Of a DNA stretch of 13,145 nt, positions 6,074 through 13,097 are shown in pieces (within the stretch, counting starts at the first letter, position 1; each line of letters starts with the position of its first letter). The stretch spans positions 1-13,145 of the forward strand of contig JAZUCI010000037.1 in assembly GCA_045639045.1 (NCBI GenBank), read 5' to 3'. This stretch comes from SIG402 sp045639045 (lineage in GTDB: Bacteria > Bacillota > Clostridia > Christensenellales > Borkfalkiaceae). The position numbers were made by a program, and so were the translations under genes. Under the pieces are notes generated by a model. That model made no database searches. It saw only the letters and a program-made list of their open reading frames with translations, and was not told where the DNA came from.

Positions 6074-9000
6074 TACGCCCGAACAAGAAAAAGCCATCCA
6101 CTTTCGCGGTGGCAATTTATACGTTTCCGCTTCGGCGGGCAGCGGAAAAACGTACGTGATGATTTCGCGTATGATATCGCATATCTTGAAAAAAGAATGT
6201 GAAGTCAACGAAATTTTGGCCTTGACGTATACGCGCGCCGCCGCTACGGAAATGAAGGAAAAGTTAAGAAAGGCGATTACCGAACGGTTTGCTAGCGCTT
6301 CGAAGGAAGACCGTGAATTTTTAAGCCGTCAACTTCGCCTTTTGCCCCTTACCACCGTGGGAACGATTCACTCCTTTTGCTCCGCGCTACTCAAAAGTTA
6401 TTTCTTTGAAGCGGGGGTAGACCCGAACTTTGAACTGTTGCCCGAGGAGGAGGCGAAGGCGATGCAAGCCGAAGCGCTTGAAAGCATCGTGGAGCGCGCC
6501 TACGAAAAAGGGGAAAAGGACTTCCTTACCGTTGCCGCCGCGTTTTCTTCTAACCGTAAGGATAACGCGTTGATGGAAACCGTTCAAGACGTTTGCCTAT
6601 TTGCGGAAGCGGAAAAGGACGCGGAAGAATTTTTTAACGCTTGCTTAAACGCGCATAGCGAAAAAAACTTTCTTTGGGTGGAAGAACAACTGCTTTCGCG
6701 CTTGCAAACCACGCTAAAAGAATTCGCGCAAGCCTTTACGGAACTGTACGCCGAAGGGGTTACTTCGGGGTATAACGAAAACCACGCGCAGTTTGCCAAA
6801 GGTCTGGCGGAAAAGCTTACGGAAATTTCTAAACTAACGGACGTTTACGCGCTTGCCCAAGCGTTCGTTGCGCTTTCCGGGGGAAAGAAACCGTCGGTTA
6901 ATAAAAAAATGAGCGCGCAAGAACTTGGCTGGGCAAACCGCATTACCGCCCAAAGGGACGCGGTAGAAGCGAAGAAAAAGGAATACGCTAAAATTACCAC
7001 CCGCGCGGATGCGGAAAAAGCCAACGCTTTGGCGCAAACCGCGGTAGAAGTGTTAATTCGCCTTTGCAAGGAATACCAAGCAGAATACGCAAGGCTAAAA
7101 GCGCGCGAAGGCAAGATGGATTTTGGCGATTTGGAAAGAAAAACGCTTGCGCTTTTGCAAAATTCGGTAATCGCGCAAGCGGTGAAAGCCCGTTACCGTT
7201 ACGTGTTCGTGGACGAGTATCAGGACGTAAACGGGGTGCAAGAAGCAATTTTCAACTTGCTTACCGAAAACAACTTGTTTTTGGTGGGGGACGTAAAGCA
7301 AAGTATTTACGCCTTCCGCGGATGCAATCCCGAACTGTTTAACCGAAAAATTGCGGAAGGGGAAAAAACGGGCGGACACGTGCGTTTAAGCAAAAACTTC
7401 CGTTCGGCAAGCGCGGTGTTAAGCGGGGTAAACCAACTGTTTAACCGCATTATGACCCCCCAAACCGTGGGGCAGGACTACGCCTTGGAAAACCTTGCGT
7501 TTGGGGAAGGCTATCCCAAAGAAGAAGGGGCGGTTGCTTTTTGCGATTACGAAAAGGCGGAAAAGAAAGAAGTAGCCCCCGTAGTGTATTCGGTTAAAAA
7601 GGATTACGAAGCAAATCGCGGCAAAGGGAACGCGGAAGGGGAGGCGGTTTACCGCTTAATTTCTTCGCTGATAGGGGAAGAAATCGCTTTGGACGACAAA
7701 GGGAACACGCGCAAAATCACGTACGGCGATATCGCTATTTTGTACCGAAAAAAAGGGGTTGCTTACGCCGTTGCGGAAGAATTAAAGCGTAGGGATATCC
7801 CCGTTTCGGTGGAAAAGGAAATCCCCCTTACTTCTTCGGCAGAAGTATCCTTACTGCTTTCCGCGCTGCGCCTTGCCACGGGCAGTAGGGAGGATATCCC
7901 CTTCGTAAACCTTTTGCTTTCCCCCTTGGGGAATATGCAAGAAAGCGAACTGAAGGAGGTGCGCGCTTATCAAAAACGCGCGATAAAAACGCAAACCTCT
8001 TTTTACTGCGCCGCCGAACTGTTTGCAAGCAGAACGGGGGAAGTTTCCCTTTGGGAAAAGGAAATTCAAGCCAAATTGCAAAAAGCGTTTGCGCTGATAG
8101 AAGAACTAACCCAAAAAGCGGAATTTATTTCTGCAAGCGAACTGATGGAAGAACTTTGCGTTACCTATTCTCTTCGCGCCCACGCGTACGCAAAGCCCAT
8201 GGGTAAGCGTAGGGTAAATATGATGAACAGACTGATTGCGGAAGCCGCGGGAACGGAGGGCGCGGGGATGTTTGCCAACGCCTTTTTAACCCGTTTGGAT
8301 AGCGTGGGTAAAGACCTTTCTTACGGGGAAACGGAAAGCGGCAACGCTGTAAAAATGATGACTATGCACGCAAGTAAAGGCTTGGAATTCCCCGTGGTTA
8401 TCCTTTGCGGATTGCAAAGACCGTTTAGCAGTAAGGATGAAACGGGCGCGGTGCTTTTGGATAGGGATATGGGGGTGCTGCCTTACGCGTTCAACGCGGA
8501 AACCCGCACGAAAACGACTACCCTTCACCGTATATTGTTCCGCGAAGCGTACCGTAAAAACCGCGCAAAGGAAGAAATGCGCCTTTTATACGTGGCTATG
8601 ACGCGCGCCAAAAACCGCTTGTATATCACGCGCGCGGCGGATAGCGTGAAGGAAGAAGAAAAGGACGTAATTGCCTCCTCCAACTTTCTTTCTTGGATGA
8701 AGGCGAACGAATATCCCACGCAACCCCTTCCCGTAGGGGAGGAGCGCTGCGAATATAACCGCCGCCCCATTTTACTTTCGGGTGGGGAGGATTTTGCCGC
8801 CGCCATAGAAACCGCGCGAGCCTTTACCTATCCCTACCTAAAAGCGGTTGCCTTCCCCGAAAAGGAAACGGTTACGGGGATTTTGGCAAGGGGCAAAACG
8901 GGGGAAAGGGTTGCCCAAGAACTTGCAAAAACCAAGGAACGGGAATCCTACCTTTTGGGTACTGCCGAAAGCCGTAAACAGCGGGGGATTCGCATCCACG

Positions 9001-9437
9001 CGTTTATGGAAAAGTGCGATTTAACCAGCGCCGAGGAAAGCGCGGTTCTTGCGAGTATGCGCCTTTTCGTAGAACGTGGGGAACTGATGGAAGAAGACCT
9101 TGCTTCCGCCCCCGCCATCAGTAGAATTCTATCTTCCCCCGTTATGGAAGAAGTTCGAAAGGGGCAAATTTTCCGCGAACGCGAATTTACCATGCTACAC
9201 TCCGTAGATGGGGAGGATAGCGCGGTAGTGCAAGGGGTAATCGACCTAATTTCGGTTGCGGAAGACGGCATCATTATCGTGGATTATAAAAATTCTTCTC
9301 TTTCGGACGAGGAGCTCGCCACCACCTACAAACAACAGTTAGACCTATACGCGGAAGCCGCCGTTCGGTTCTACGGTATAAAAATTAAAAAGAAGGTAAT
9401 CATTAATCTGACGAACGAATCCGTGATAACGGTATAA
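6063..9437 (+). CDS. addA: AddA, helicase-nuclease subunit of the AddAB recombination complex
   Basis: A 3'-5' UvrD-family helicase motor fused to a RecB-type nuclease; it unwinds broken ends and cuts the 3' strand. Length is 1124 residues, slightly shorter than B. subtilis AddA (about 1232). Motifs in order: Q8; Walker A ASAGSGKT (23-30, with K29); TYTRAA (55-60); TIHSFC (101-106); Walker B DEYQD (384-388); motif III GDVKQSIYAFRG (from 409, Q413); motif IV with R447; motif V MHASKGLEF (768-776); motif VI VAMTRAK with R848. The nuclease has H979, D1061, D1074-Y-K1076 and Q1092 to Y1096. The residue after the catalytic lysine is N where many members have T or S. The ATG sits inside the end of addB, preceded by GGGGGA. 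All catalytic positions appear intact, so the complex should be active. Confidence 0.95.
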   Translation: MPVNTPEQEKAIHFRGGNLYVSASAGSGKTYVMISRMISHILKKECEVNEILALTYTRAAATEMKEKLRKAITERFASASKEDREFLSRQLRLLPLTTVGTIHSFCSALLKSYFFEAGVDPNFELLPEEEAKAMQAEALESIVERAYEKGEKDFLTVAAAFSSNRKDNALMETVQDVCLFAEAEKDAEEFFNACLNAHSEKNFLWVEEQLLSRLQTTLKEFAQAFTELYAEGVTSGYNENHAQFAKGLAEKLTEISKLTDVYALAQAFVALSGGKKPSVNKKMSAQELGWANRITAQRDAVEAKKKEYAKITTRADAEKANALAQTAVEVLIRLCKEYQAEYARLKAREGKMDFGDLERKTLALLQNSVIAQAVKARYRYVFVDEYQDVNGVQEAIFNLLTENNLFLVGDVKQSIYAFRGCNPELFNRKIAEGEKTGGHVRLSKNFRSASAVLSGVNQLFNRIMTPQTVGQDYALENLAFGEGYPKEEGAVAFCDYEKAEKKEVAPVVYSVKKDYEANRGKGNAEGEAVYRLISSLIGEEIALDDKGNTRKITYGDIAILYRKKGVAYAVAEELKRRDIPVSVEKEIPLTSSAEVSLLLSALRLATGSREDIPFVNLLLSPLGNMQESELKEVRAYQKRAIKTQTSFYCAAELFASRTGEVSLWEKEIQAKLQKAFALIEELTQKAEFISASELMEELCVTYSLRAHAYAKPMGKRRVNMMNRLIAEAAGTEGAGMFANAFLTRLDSVGKDLSYGETESGNAVKMMTMHASKGLEFPVVILCGLQRPFSSKDETGAVLLDRDMGVLPYAFNAETRTKTTTLHRILFREAYRKNRAKEEMRLLYVAMTRAKNRLYITRAADSVKEEEKDVIASSNFLSWMKANEYPTQPLPVGEERCEYNRRPILLSGGEDFAAAIETARAFTYPYLKAVAFPEKETVTGILARGKTGERVAQELAKTKERESYLLGTAESRKQRGIRIHAFMEKCDLTSAEESAVLASMRLFVERGELMEEDLASAPAISRILSSPVMEEVRKGQIFREREFTMLHSVDGEDSAVVQGVIDLISVAEDGIIIVDYKNSSLSDEELATTYKQQLDLYAEAAVRFYGIKIKKKVIINLTNESVITV

Positions 9438-9451
9438 AGGAGAATTGTCAG

Positions 9452-10288
9452 ATGTTACAGCGCGTAATTTACGGCGTTTTACACTATGGAAAAGACGTCC
9501 TACTTATGATAGGCGGCGGGGAAACCCTTTGCTACGTTGCGTTTGTGGGTACGGCGGTTGCTTTTCTTGGTTTATTGCTTGCCGCTGCGCTGAAAAAAAC
9601 CCCTTCGGTTAGCGTAGATATCGCTTACGTTCTAAATAAAACCACCCTTTTATCGCGCGCCTTTCGGCTAATCGCTAAAGGGTGGTTTATGCTATCCCTC
9701 GTTGGGGTGGGAATTGACGCGTTCACGCCCCCATCCCCCTTTCTGCGCCCCGAAATACTTTTGGGGTATTGCGCCCTATACCTTGCGTTTACGGGTGTTT
9801 TACAAGGGATTTTGCTTTGGGTAATCCACGCGGTAAACGGCAGGTTGGCCTTTCGCTACCGCCTTGCAAAATTAACCGAAGAACGCCGTTTGCAAGCGCG
9901 CCTACAAACCGAACGCGCGCAAGTTTTAGCGGTGGAAAAAGAAAACGCGGATTTGCCTACGCCTATAAAAGATAACGCGGAAGGGGAAGCGTTCAACGGG
10001 GCGCAAGCGGAAGAAAGGGCGCAAATCCCTTTACCCGTAGCGCCGCCCCTAGACGAACAAGTAGAAAACGCGTACGCTACGTGCGGTATTTCTGCCGAAG
10101 GGGTAACGGATTTGTTAAACCGCGCAAGAAAATTGCCTTTTTCGGAGGTAGACGCGCTGCGCTATAAAAAAATAGAGCTTGCCGTTCGGGATGCGTTAAG
10201 TATGCAAAATCCCCCAAGGGAAACGGTGTCCTCCCTTCTTGCCGCCTTACTGAAACTGTACGCGAAGTACGACGGAGTTGCGGGATGA
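9452..10288 (+). CDS. Membrane protein of unknown function, third gene of the addBA operon
   Basis: A 278-residue protein I do not recognise. Three hydrophobic segments (about residues 24-47, 77-92 and 102-126) suggest a membrane anchor. A basic, Glu/Arg/Gln-rich stretch (about 131-165) is a likely coiled coil. It is followed by an acidic and proline-rich linker (166-205) and a small, probably helical C-terminal domain (206-275, with pattern LLNRARKLPFSEVDALRYKK). By the positive-inside rule the coiled coil and C-terminus should be cytoplasmic. AAAGGAG (9436-9442) lies nine bases before the ATG, and only 14 bases separate it from addA, so it is very probably co-transcribed. A role in repair is suggested by position only; it could equally be an unrelated gene using the same transcript. 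The two-way terminator at 10402 ends the operon. Confidence 0.82.
   Translation: MLQRVIYGVLHYGKDVLLMIGGGETLCYVAFVGTAVAFLGLLLAAALKKTPSVSVDIAYVLNKTTLLSRAFRLIAKGWFMLSLVGVGIDAFTPPSPFLRPEILLGYCALYLAFTGVLQGILLWVIHAVNGRLAFRYRLAKLTEERRLQARLQTERAQVLAVEKENADLPTPIKDNAEGEAFNGAQAEERAQIPLPVAPPLDEQVENAYATCGISAEGVTDLLNRARKLPFSEVDALRYKKIELAVRDALSMQNPPRETVSSLLAALLKLYAKYDGVAG
9639..9688. repeat. Perfect 12-base inverted repeat inside a coding region
   Basis: AAACCACCCTTT (9639-9650) and AAAGGGTGGTTT (9677-9688) pair perfectly around a 26-base loop, within codons of the membrane protein. No T tract follows on either strand, so it is not a normal terminator. It could form a stable mRNA stem. Its function is unknown. 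Confidence 0.6.
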
Positions 10289-10358
10289 TATAGCCGTACG
10301 GCAAAGTCGCGTAAAAAGGAAGGAGTGGTTTTTTAAACTCGCTTTTGCTCGAATGATA

Positions 10359-10398
10359 AACGCTATGCGTTAGGATAATCAAATTCTGCGGAATTTGA
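10359..10398. repeat. Two adjacent small hairpins after the addBA operon
   Basis: AACGC-tat-GCGTT (10359-10371) and TCAAATTC-tgcg-GAATTTGA (10379-10398) are perfect inverted repeats seven bases apart. Just upstream, CTCG occurs twice (10338 and 10348). None has a T tract. The tract lies between the operon's last stop codon and its terminator and could be an interspersed repeat of this genome or an RNA-stability element. Confidence 0.45.
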
Positions 10399-10401
10399 AA
10401 T

Positions 10402-10433
10402 AAAAAATGCAAGCCGATTGGCTTGCATTTTTT
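10402..10433. terminator. Two-way terminator shared by the addBA operon and tRNA-Arg
   Basis: AAAAAATGCAAGCC (10402-10415) and GGCTTGCATTTTTT (10420-10433) form a perfect 14-pair stem around GATT. It ends in T6 on both strands. On the plus strand it closes the addB-addA-membrane protein operon. On the minus strand it starts directly at the last base of the tRNA's encoded CCA. Confidence 0.9.
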
Positions 10434-10507
10434 GGTACACCCGAGCGGGATCGAACCGCTACCACAGCCTCCGGAGGGCTGGGCACTATCCATTATGCTA
10501 CGGGTGC
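10433..10507 (-). tRNA. tRNA-Arg, anticodon CCG
   Basis: A complete 75-base cloverleaf with encoded CCA. Parts in order: acceptor GCACCCG, D-arm GCAT-AATGGATA-GTGC, anticodon arm CAGCC-CTCCGGA-GGCTG with CCG at positions 34-36, a four-base variable loop TGGT, T-arm AGCGG-TTCGATC-CCGCT, acceptor return CGGGTGT, discriminator A, CCA. It decodes CGG. The top acceptor pair is G1-U72 rather than the usual G-C; all other stems pair well. The terminator follows without a gap. Upstream, the leader contains a small hairpin, CGCGTG-ggcttg-CACGCG (10515-10532). Confidence 0.95.
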
Positions 10508-10561
10508 GAATTTACGCGTGGGCTTGCACGCGAAAGGGCAAATTTTCATAAAACCGAAACA

Positions 10562-10590
10562 ATTATACCAAACCGCGCGGTAAAACACAA
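10562..10590 (-). promoter_or_regulatory. Probable promoter of tRNA-Arg
   Basis: On the minus strand, TTGTGT (10585-10590) and TATAAT (10562-10567) are 17 bases apart, with TGG directly before the -10 (an extended -10). The start near 10555 gives a 5' leader of about 48 bases to be removed by RNase P. The -35 box is only a partial match. Confidence 0.6.
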
Positions 10591-10606
10591 GGGTTTTTAG
10601 GGGGTA

Positions 10607-10630
10607 GGGCAAAAAAGTTTTCCTTTGCCC
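10607..10630 (-). terminator. Possible weak hairpin after the unknown 350-residue gene
   Basis: GGGCAAA (10607-10613) and TTTGCCC (10624-10630) can pair just after the stop codon, but no T tract follows on the minus strand. It may only slow polymerase or protect the 3' end. Read-through into the tRNA-Arg gene, which runs the same way, is possible. Confidence 0.25.
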
Positions 10631-10633
10631 CCG

Positions 10634-11686
10634 TTAGGTAAAGGAAATTCGTTCGGGATTCCCCGTTAAGGGGTTTTGGCAAGTAATCAAATACCCCCGT
10701 TTGCCGCTATCCGTTTTCACGGGAAGAAAATATCGGTATTCCTTGCCCTTTTCCGCGCTTGGGCTATCGGTGGGTAGGGCGTAGCAAAGGGTGAACACTT
10801 CGGATAGCGTAAGGGTGGGGATATCCTCCGCCGAAAGGGCGTCCCTTAACGTAATTACCCCAAAAATTAAGGGGGAGTGGGGCAGTTTTGCAAAATATCC
10901 CCCGGGCACCGCGCTGCATAGGGCGCGTTCTTTTTCCCCATCGGTCAAGGCTTGTATCACCGCGCTTTTTTTGCGGTTGAAAAAGGCGTTTTCCACGCTT
11001 TCGCCAAAAGGCCGTTCTTCTAAAATTCCCCCAAATTCTTTTTCCCCAAAAAGGGAAGTTAAGCCCTTCTGCCCGAAAAAAGCATCTTCATCCGTTTTAG
11101 GGTAAAGGCGCGGTTCCTCGCCTTGTTTTTCTTGGCTATTTTCCCCCGTAAAAGTAGCATTTGCCCCACTAAAATTCCCCTTCGGTTCATCCGCATTCTC
11201 CTTTAGCGCGTAGTAGTTTTCGGTGGCGATTGCTTCGTCCTCGTACGTCCTTTCGTTTGGGTTTGGGGGTAGGGGATTTTCTTGGCGGTACGTGGGCGAA
11301 CGCAAAACGCGAAGAACCTCCCCCTTAATCCCCTCGCGGTGGTTTTGCACCCTTCCGCTAACCCCAAACGCAACGGGAACGGGCGCGCCGTTTTGCTCCG
11401 TCCAAACCAAAACCGCCAGGCCGCTATCCGCGTTAAGTTCTCCCCGTGCGCGTAGTGGGGAAACGGTCTGCGGGGCAAAGCGCAACGTTTCCGCTTTTTC
11501 GCCTACCAAAGTTACGTAGTATTCTCCCTCCGCTAGCCGTGAAAGGTTGGAAGAAGTTAAGTTTATTGCGTACTCCTTGCCTTGTTTTTCGCAAGAAAGA
11601 AGCGCAAGCAAGGGCTTGCCGTCCACCGTAAACCCTTGCGTTTTTTCGGTTAGCGCAATCACCCTTCTAAAAATTTGCGGTTGCAT
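10634..11686 (-). CDS. Protein of unknown function (350 residues)
   Basis: I do not recognise this family. Residues 3-110 look like a compact beta-rich domain (IFRRVIAL, then strands such as GEYYVTL and GLAVLVW). Residues 130-235 form a low-complexity linker rich in Glu, Asn and Pro, containing the distinctive stretch TYEDEAIATENYY (147-159). Residues 245-350 form a second domain with hydrophobic strands and the segment GGYFAKLPHSPLIFGVITLR. There is no signal peptide and no membrane segment, so it is probably cytoplasmic. I chose the ATG at 11686 because AAAGGGGGG lies just upstream; an in-frame ATG at 11722 adds 12 residues but has no ribosome site and overlaps a possible -10 box. It is divergent from the SPFH gene, with which it may share a control region. 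Confidence 0.75.
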   Translation of the reverse strand: MQPQIFRRVIALTEKTQGFTVDGKPLLALLSCEKQGKEYAINLTSSNLSRLAEGEYYVTLVGEKAETLRFAPQTVSPLRARGELNADSGLAVLVWTEQNGAPVPVAFGVSGRVQNHREGIKGEVLRVLRSPTYRQENPLPPNPNERTYEDEAIATENYYALKENADEPKGNFSGANATFTGENSQEKQGEEPRLYPKTDEDAFFGQKGLTSLFGEKEFGGILEERPFGESVENAFFNRKKSAVIQALTDGEKERALCSAVPGGYFAKLPHSPLIFGVITLRDALSAEDIPTLTLSEVFTLCYALPTDSPSAEKGKEYRYFLPVKTDSGKRGYLITCQNPLTGNPERISFT

Positions 11687-11717
11687 AAAACCCCCCTTTC
11701 GTAAATTCCTTTGGGTT

Positions 11718-11723
11718 ATCATA
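11718..11723 (-). promoter_or_regulatory. Possible -10 box of the 350-residue gene
   Basis: TATGAT on the minus strand would place the transcript start near 11711, giving a leader of about 25 bases to the ATG at 11686, like other genes here. No good -35 lies 16-18 bases upstream. A perfect TTGACA at 11776-11781 is too far away to serve it and lacks a convincing -10 of its own. Confidence 0.3.
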
Positions 11724-11753
11724 TCGCGTTTTTTTCAAAAAAATTCCGCAAAG

Positions 11754-11774
11754 AATGGGAAATTCCCGCCCATT
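11754..11774. repeat. Overlapping inverted repeats in a divergent control region
   Basis: AATGGG (11754-11759) and CCCATT (11769-11774) are inverted arms around nine bases, and GGGAAATTCCC (11757-11767) is a palindrome nested over the left arm. They sit between the starts of two divergent genes, next to a TTGACA on the minus strand. This looks like an operator, but no regulator is known. Confidence 0.4.
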
Positions 11775-11832
11775 TTGTCAAAACATTCCTCTCGCCCGTA
11801 TTTTTTCTTCCCCTTTTATTTTATAAAAGTGC

Positions 11833-11861
11833 TTTACAATCGCGCGCGTTTGTGCTATACT
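11833..11861 (+). promoter_or_regulatory. Promoter of the SPFH/zinc-ribbon gene
   Basis: TTTACA (11833-11838) and TATACT (11856-11861) are 17 bases apart, with TGC directly before the -10 (an extended -10). The start near 11868 gives a leader of about 29 bases carrying the ribosome site GGAGG (11882-11886). Confidence 0.8.
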
Positions 11862-11896
11862 TTTTTTAACCTTAAAACGTTGGAGGTTTAGGCATT

Positions 11897-13012
11897 ATGG
11901 CTTTATTCTTAAAACTTGTTGAATGGAAGGACGATAGTAAAGATACGTTGGTTTACCGTTATCCCGTAAACGGAAAGGAAATCAACCACAAAAGTAAACT
12001 TACCGTACGCGAATCGCAAGCGGCGGTGTTCGTATATAAGGGTGAAATTGCGGACGTGTTTTTGCCCGGTCAATACGATTTGAAAACCGAAATTCTTCCC
12101 ATTTTAAGCCGCCTTGCGGGGTGGAAGTACGGCTTTCAAACCCCCATCACGGTGGATATTTACTTTGTAAATACCCGTCAGTTCACCAATATTAAGTGGG
12201 GAACGCAAAACCCCATTTTAATGCGCGATCCCGAATTTGGGGTAATTCGCGTGCGCGGATTTGGGGCGTTCTCCTTCCGCGTCAAGGATCCCGGCGTGTT
12301 CTTAAAGGAATTGTTCGGTACGGGCGCGTCCTATCAAACGCAAGATATTGCAGATTACTTAAAAACCATCGTGCTTTCGGGCATTACGGACGCCGTTGGG
12401 GAAAGCAAGGTTTCCGCCGTGGATTTAGCGGGGAACACCTTGGAATTTAACGAAATCGTAAAGGCAACGGTGCAAGGGAAATTTAAGGAAATGGGCCTTG
12501 CGCTTGTGAACTTGTTCATTGAAAATATGTCCGTTCCCAAGGAAGTGGAAGAAGCCTTCGACCAACGCAGTAAGCTTGGTATTTTGGGGGATAAAACGGA
12601 CGTTATGGCGAAGATTGCCGCTGCCGAAGCCATGCGCGATGCGGCTAAAAACCCCGGTATGGGCGGCGCAATGATGGGCGCGGGCGTCGGTATGGGCGCA
12701 GGCGTAAACATTGGCGCGATGATGGCGGATGCGCTTCGTCCTTCCGCACCTACGCAAGCGCCTGCGGCACCCCAAAAGGTATGCCCTTCGTGCGGTGCAA
12801 GCGTTTCCGCAAAGGCGAAATTTTGCCCCGAATGCGGCAAAACCATGGCGGAAGAAACCGCTAAATGCCCCTCCTGTGGCGAACCCGTAAAAAAGACCGC
12901 GAAATTCTGCCCGAACTGTGGCGCAAAACTTGGCAACAAAGTTTGTTCGGAATGTGGTGCGGAAGTGAAGGCGGGGGCGAAGTTTTGTCCCGAGTGCGGC
13001 ACCAAACAGTAA
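11897..13012 (+). CDS. SPFH (band 7) domain protein with three C-terminal zinc ribbons, YdjI-like
   Basis: A 371-residue protein of the SPFH/zinc-ribbon group to which B. subtilis YdjI belongs; that protein is linked to the PspA envelope-stress module. Residues 1-245 form the SPFH-type domain, with YPVNGKEINHKSKLTVRESQAAVFV near the start and FGVIRVRGFGAFSFRV in the middle. Residues 252-280 are a Gly/Met/Ala-rich linker and 281-294 an Ala/Pro hinge. Three ribbons follow, each of form CxxCG-x9-FCPxCG: C296/C299/C310/C313, C324/C327/C338/C341 and C350/C353/C364/C367. All 12 cysteines are present. There is no transmembrane helix, so it is probably a cytoplasmic, oligomer-forming scaffold that contacts the membrane or a partner. 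The start has GGAGG 10 bases upstream. No pspA, ydjG or ydjH neighbour is visible, though the window stops 133 bases after it. Confidence 0.88.
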   Translation: MALFLKLVEWKDDSKDTLVYRYPVNGKEINHKSKLTVRESQAAVFVYKGEIADVFLPGQYDLKTEILPILSRLAGWKYGFQTPITVDIYFVNTRQFTNIKWGTQNPILMRDPEFGVIRVRGFGAFSFRVKDPGVFLKELFGTGASYQTQDIADYLKTIVLSGITDAVGESKVSAVDLAGNTLEFNEIVKATVQGKFKEMGLALVNLFIENMSVPKEVEEAFDQRSKLGILGDKTDVMAKIAAAEAMRDAAKNPGMGGAMMGAGVGMGAGVNIGAMMADALRPSAPTQAPAAPQKVCPSCGASVSAKAKFCPECGKTMAEETAKCPSCGEPVKKTAKFCPNCGAKLGNKVCSECGAEVKAGAKFCPECGTKQ

Positions 13013-13050
13013 GAAACCGTATAAACTACGCGCTACTTCGTTACTGTTTC

Positions 13051-13097
13051 AAAATACAATCTCGGCAACCAATAAGGTTCGCCTCGCCTGTATTTTT
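13051..13097. repeat. Nested inverted repeat after the SPFH gene
   Basis: AAAATACA (13051-13058) pairs with TGTATTTT (13089-13096). Inside, GGCAACC (13064-13070) pairs with GGTTCGCC (13076-13083) with one bulged C. The outer arm ends in T5, so it could act as a weak plus-strand terminator, or be part of a dispersed repeat. The rest of 13013-13145 shows nothing I can name. Confidence 0.35.

Noticed and set aside
10077..10600. Open frames over the tRNA and intergenic region on both strands
   Set aside because: They cross the tRNA, the terminator or the end of the membrane protein gene, have no ribosome site, and encode no recognisable product.
12355..13005. A 216-codon minus-strand frame opposite the SPFH gene
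   Set aside because: Its repetitive Pro/His/Gly content is the mirror of the zinc ribbons and Gly/Met linker; no ribosome site or promoter supports it.
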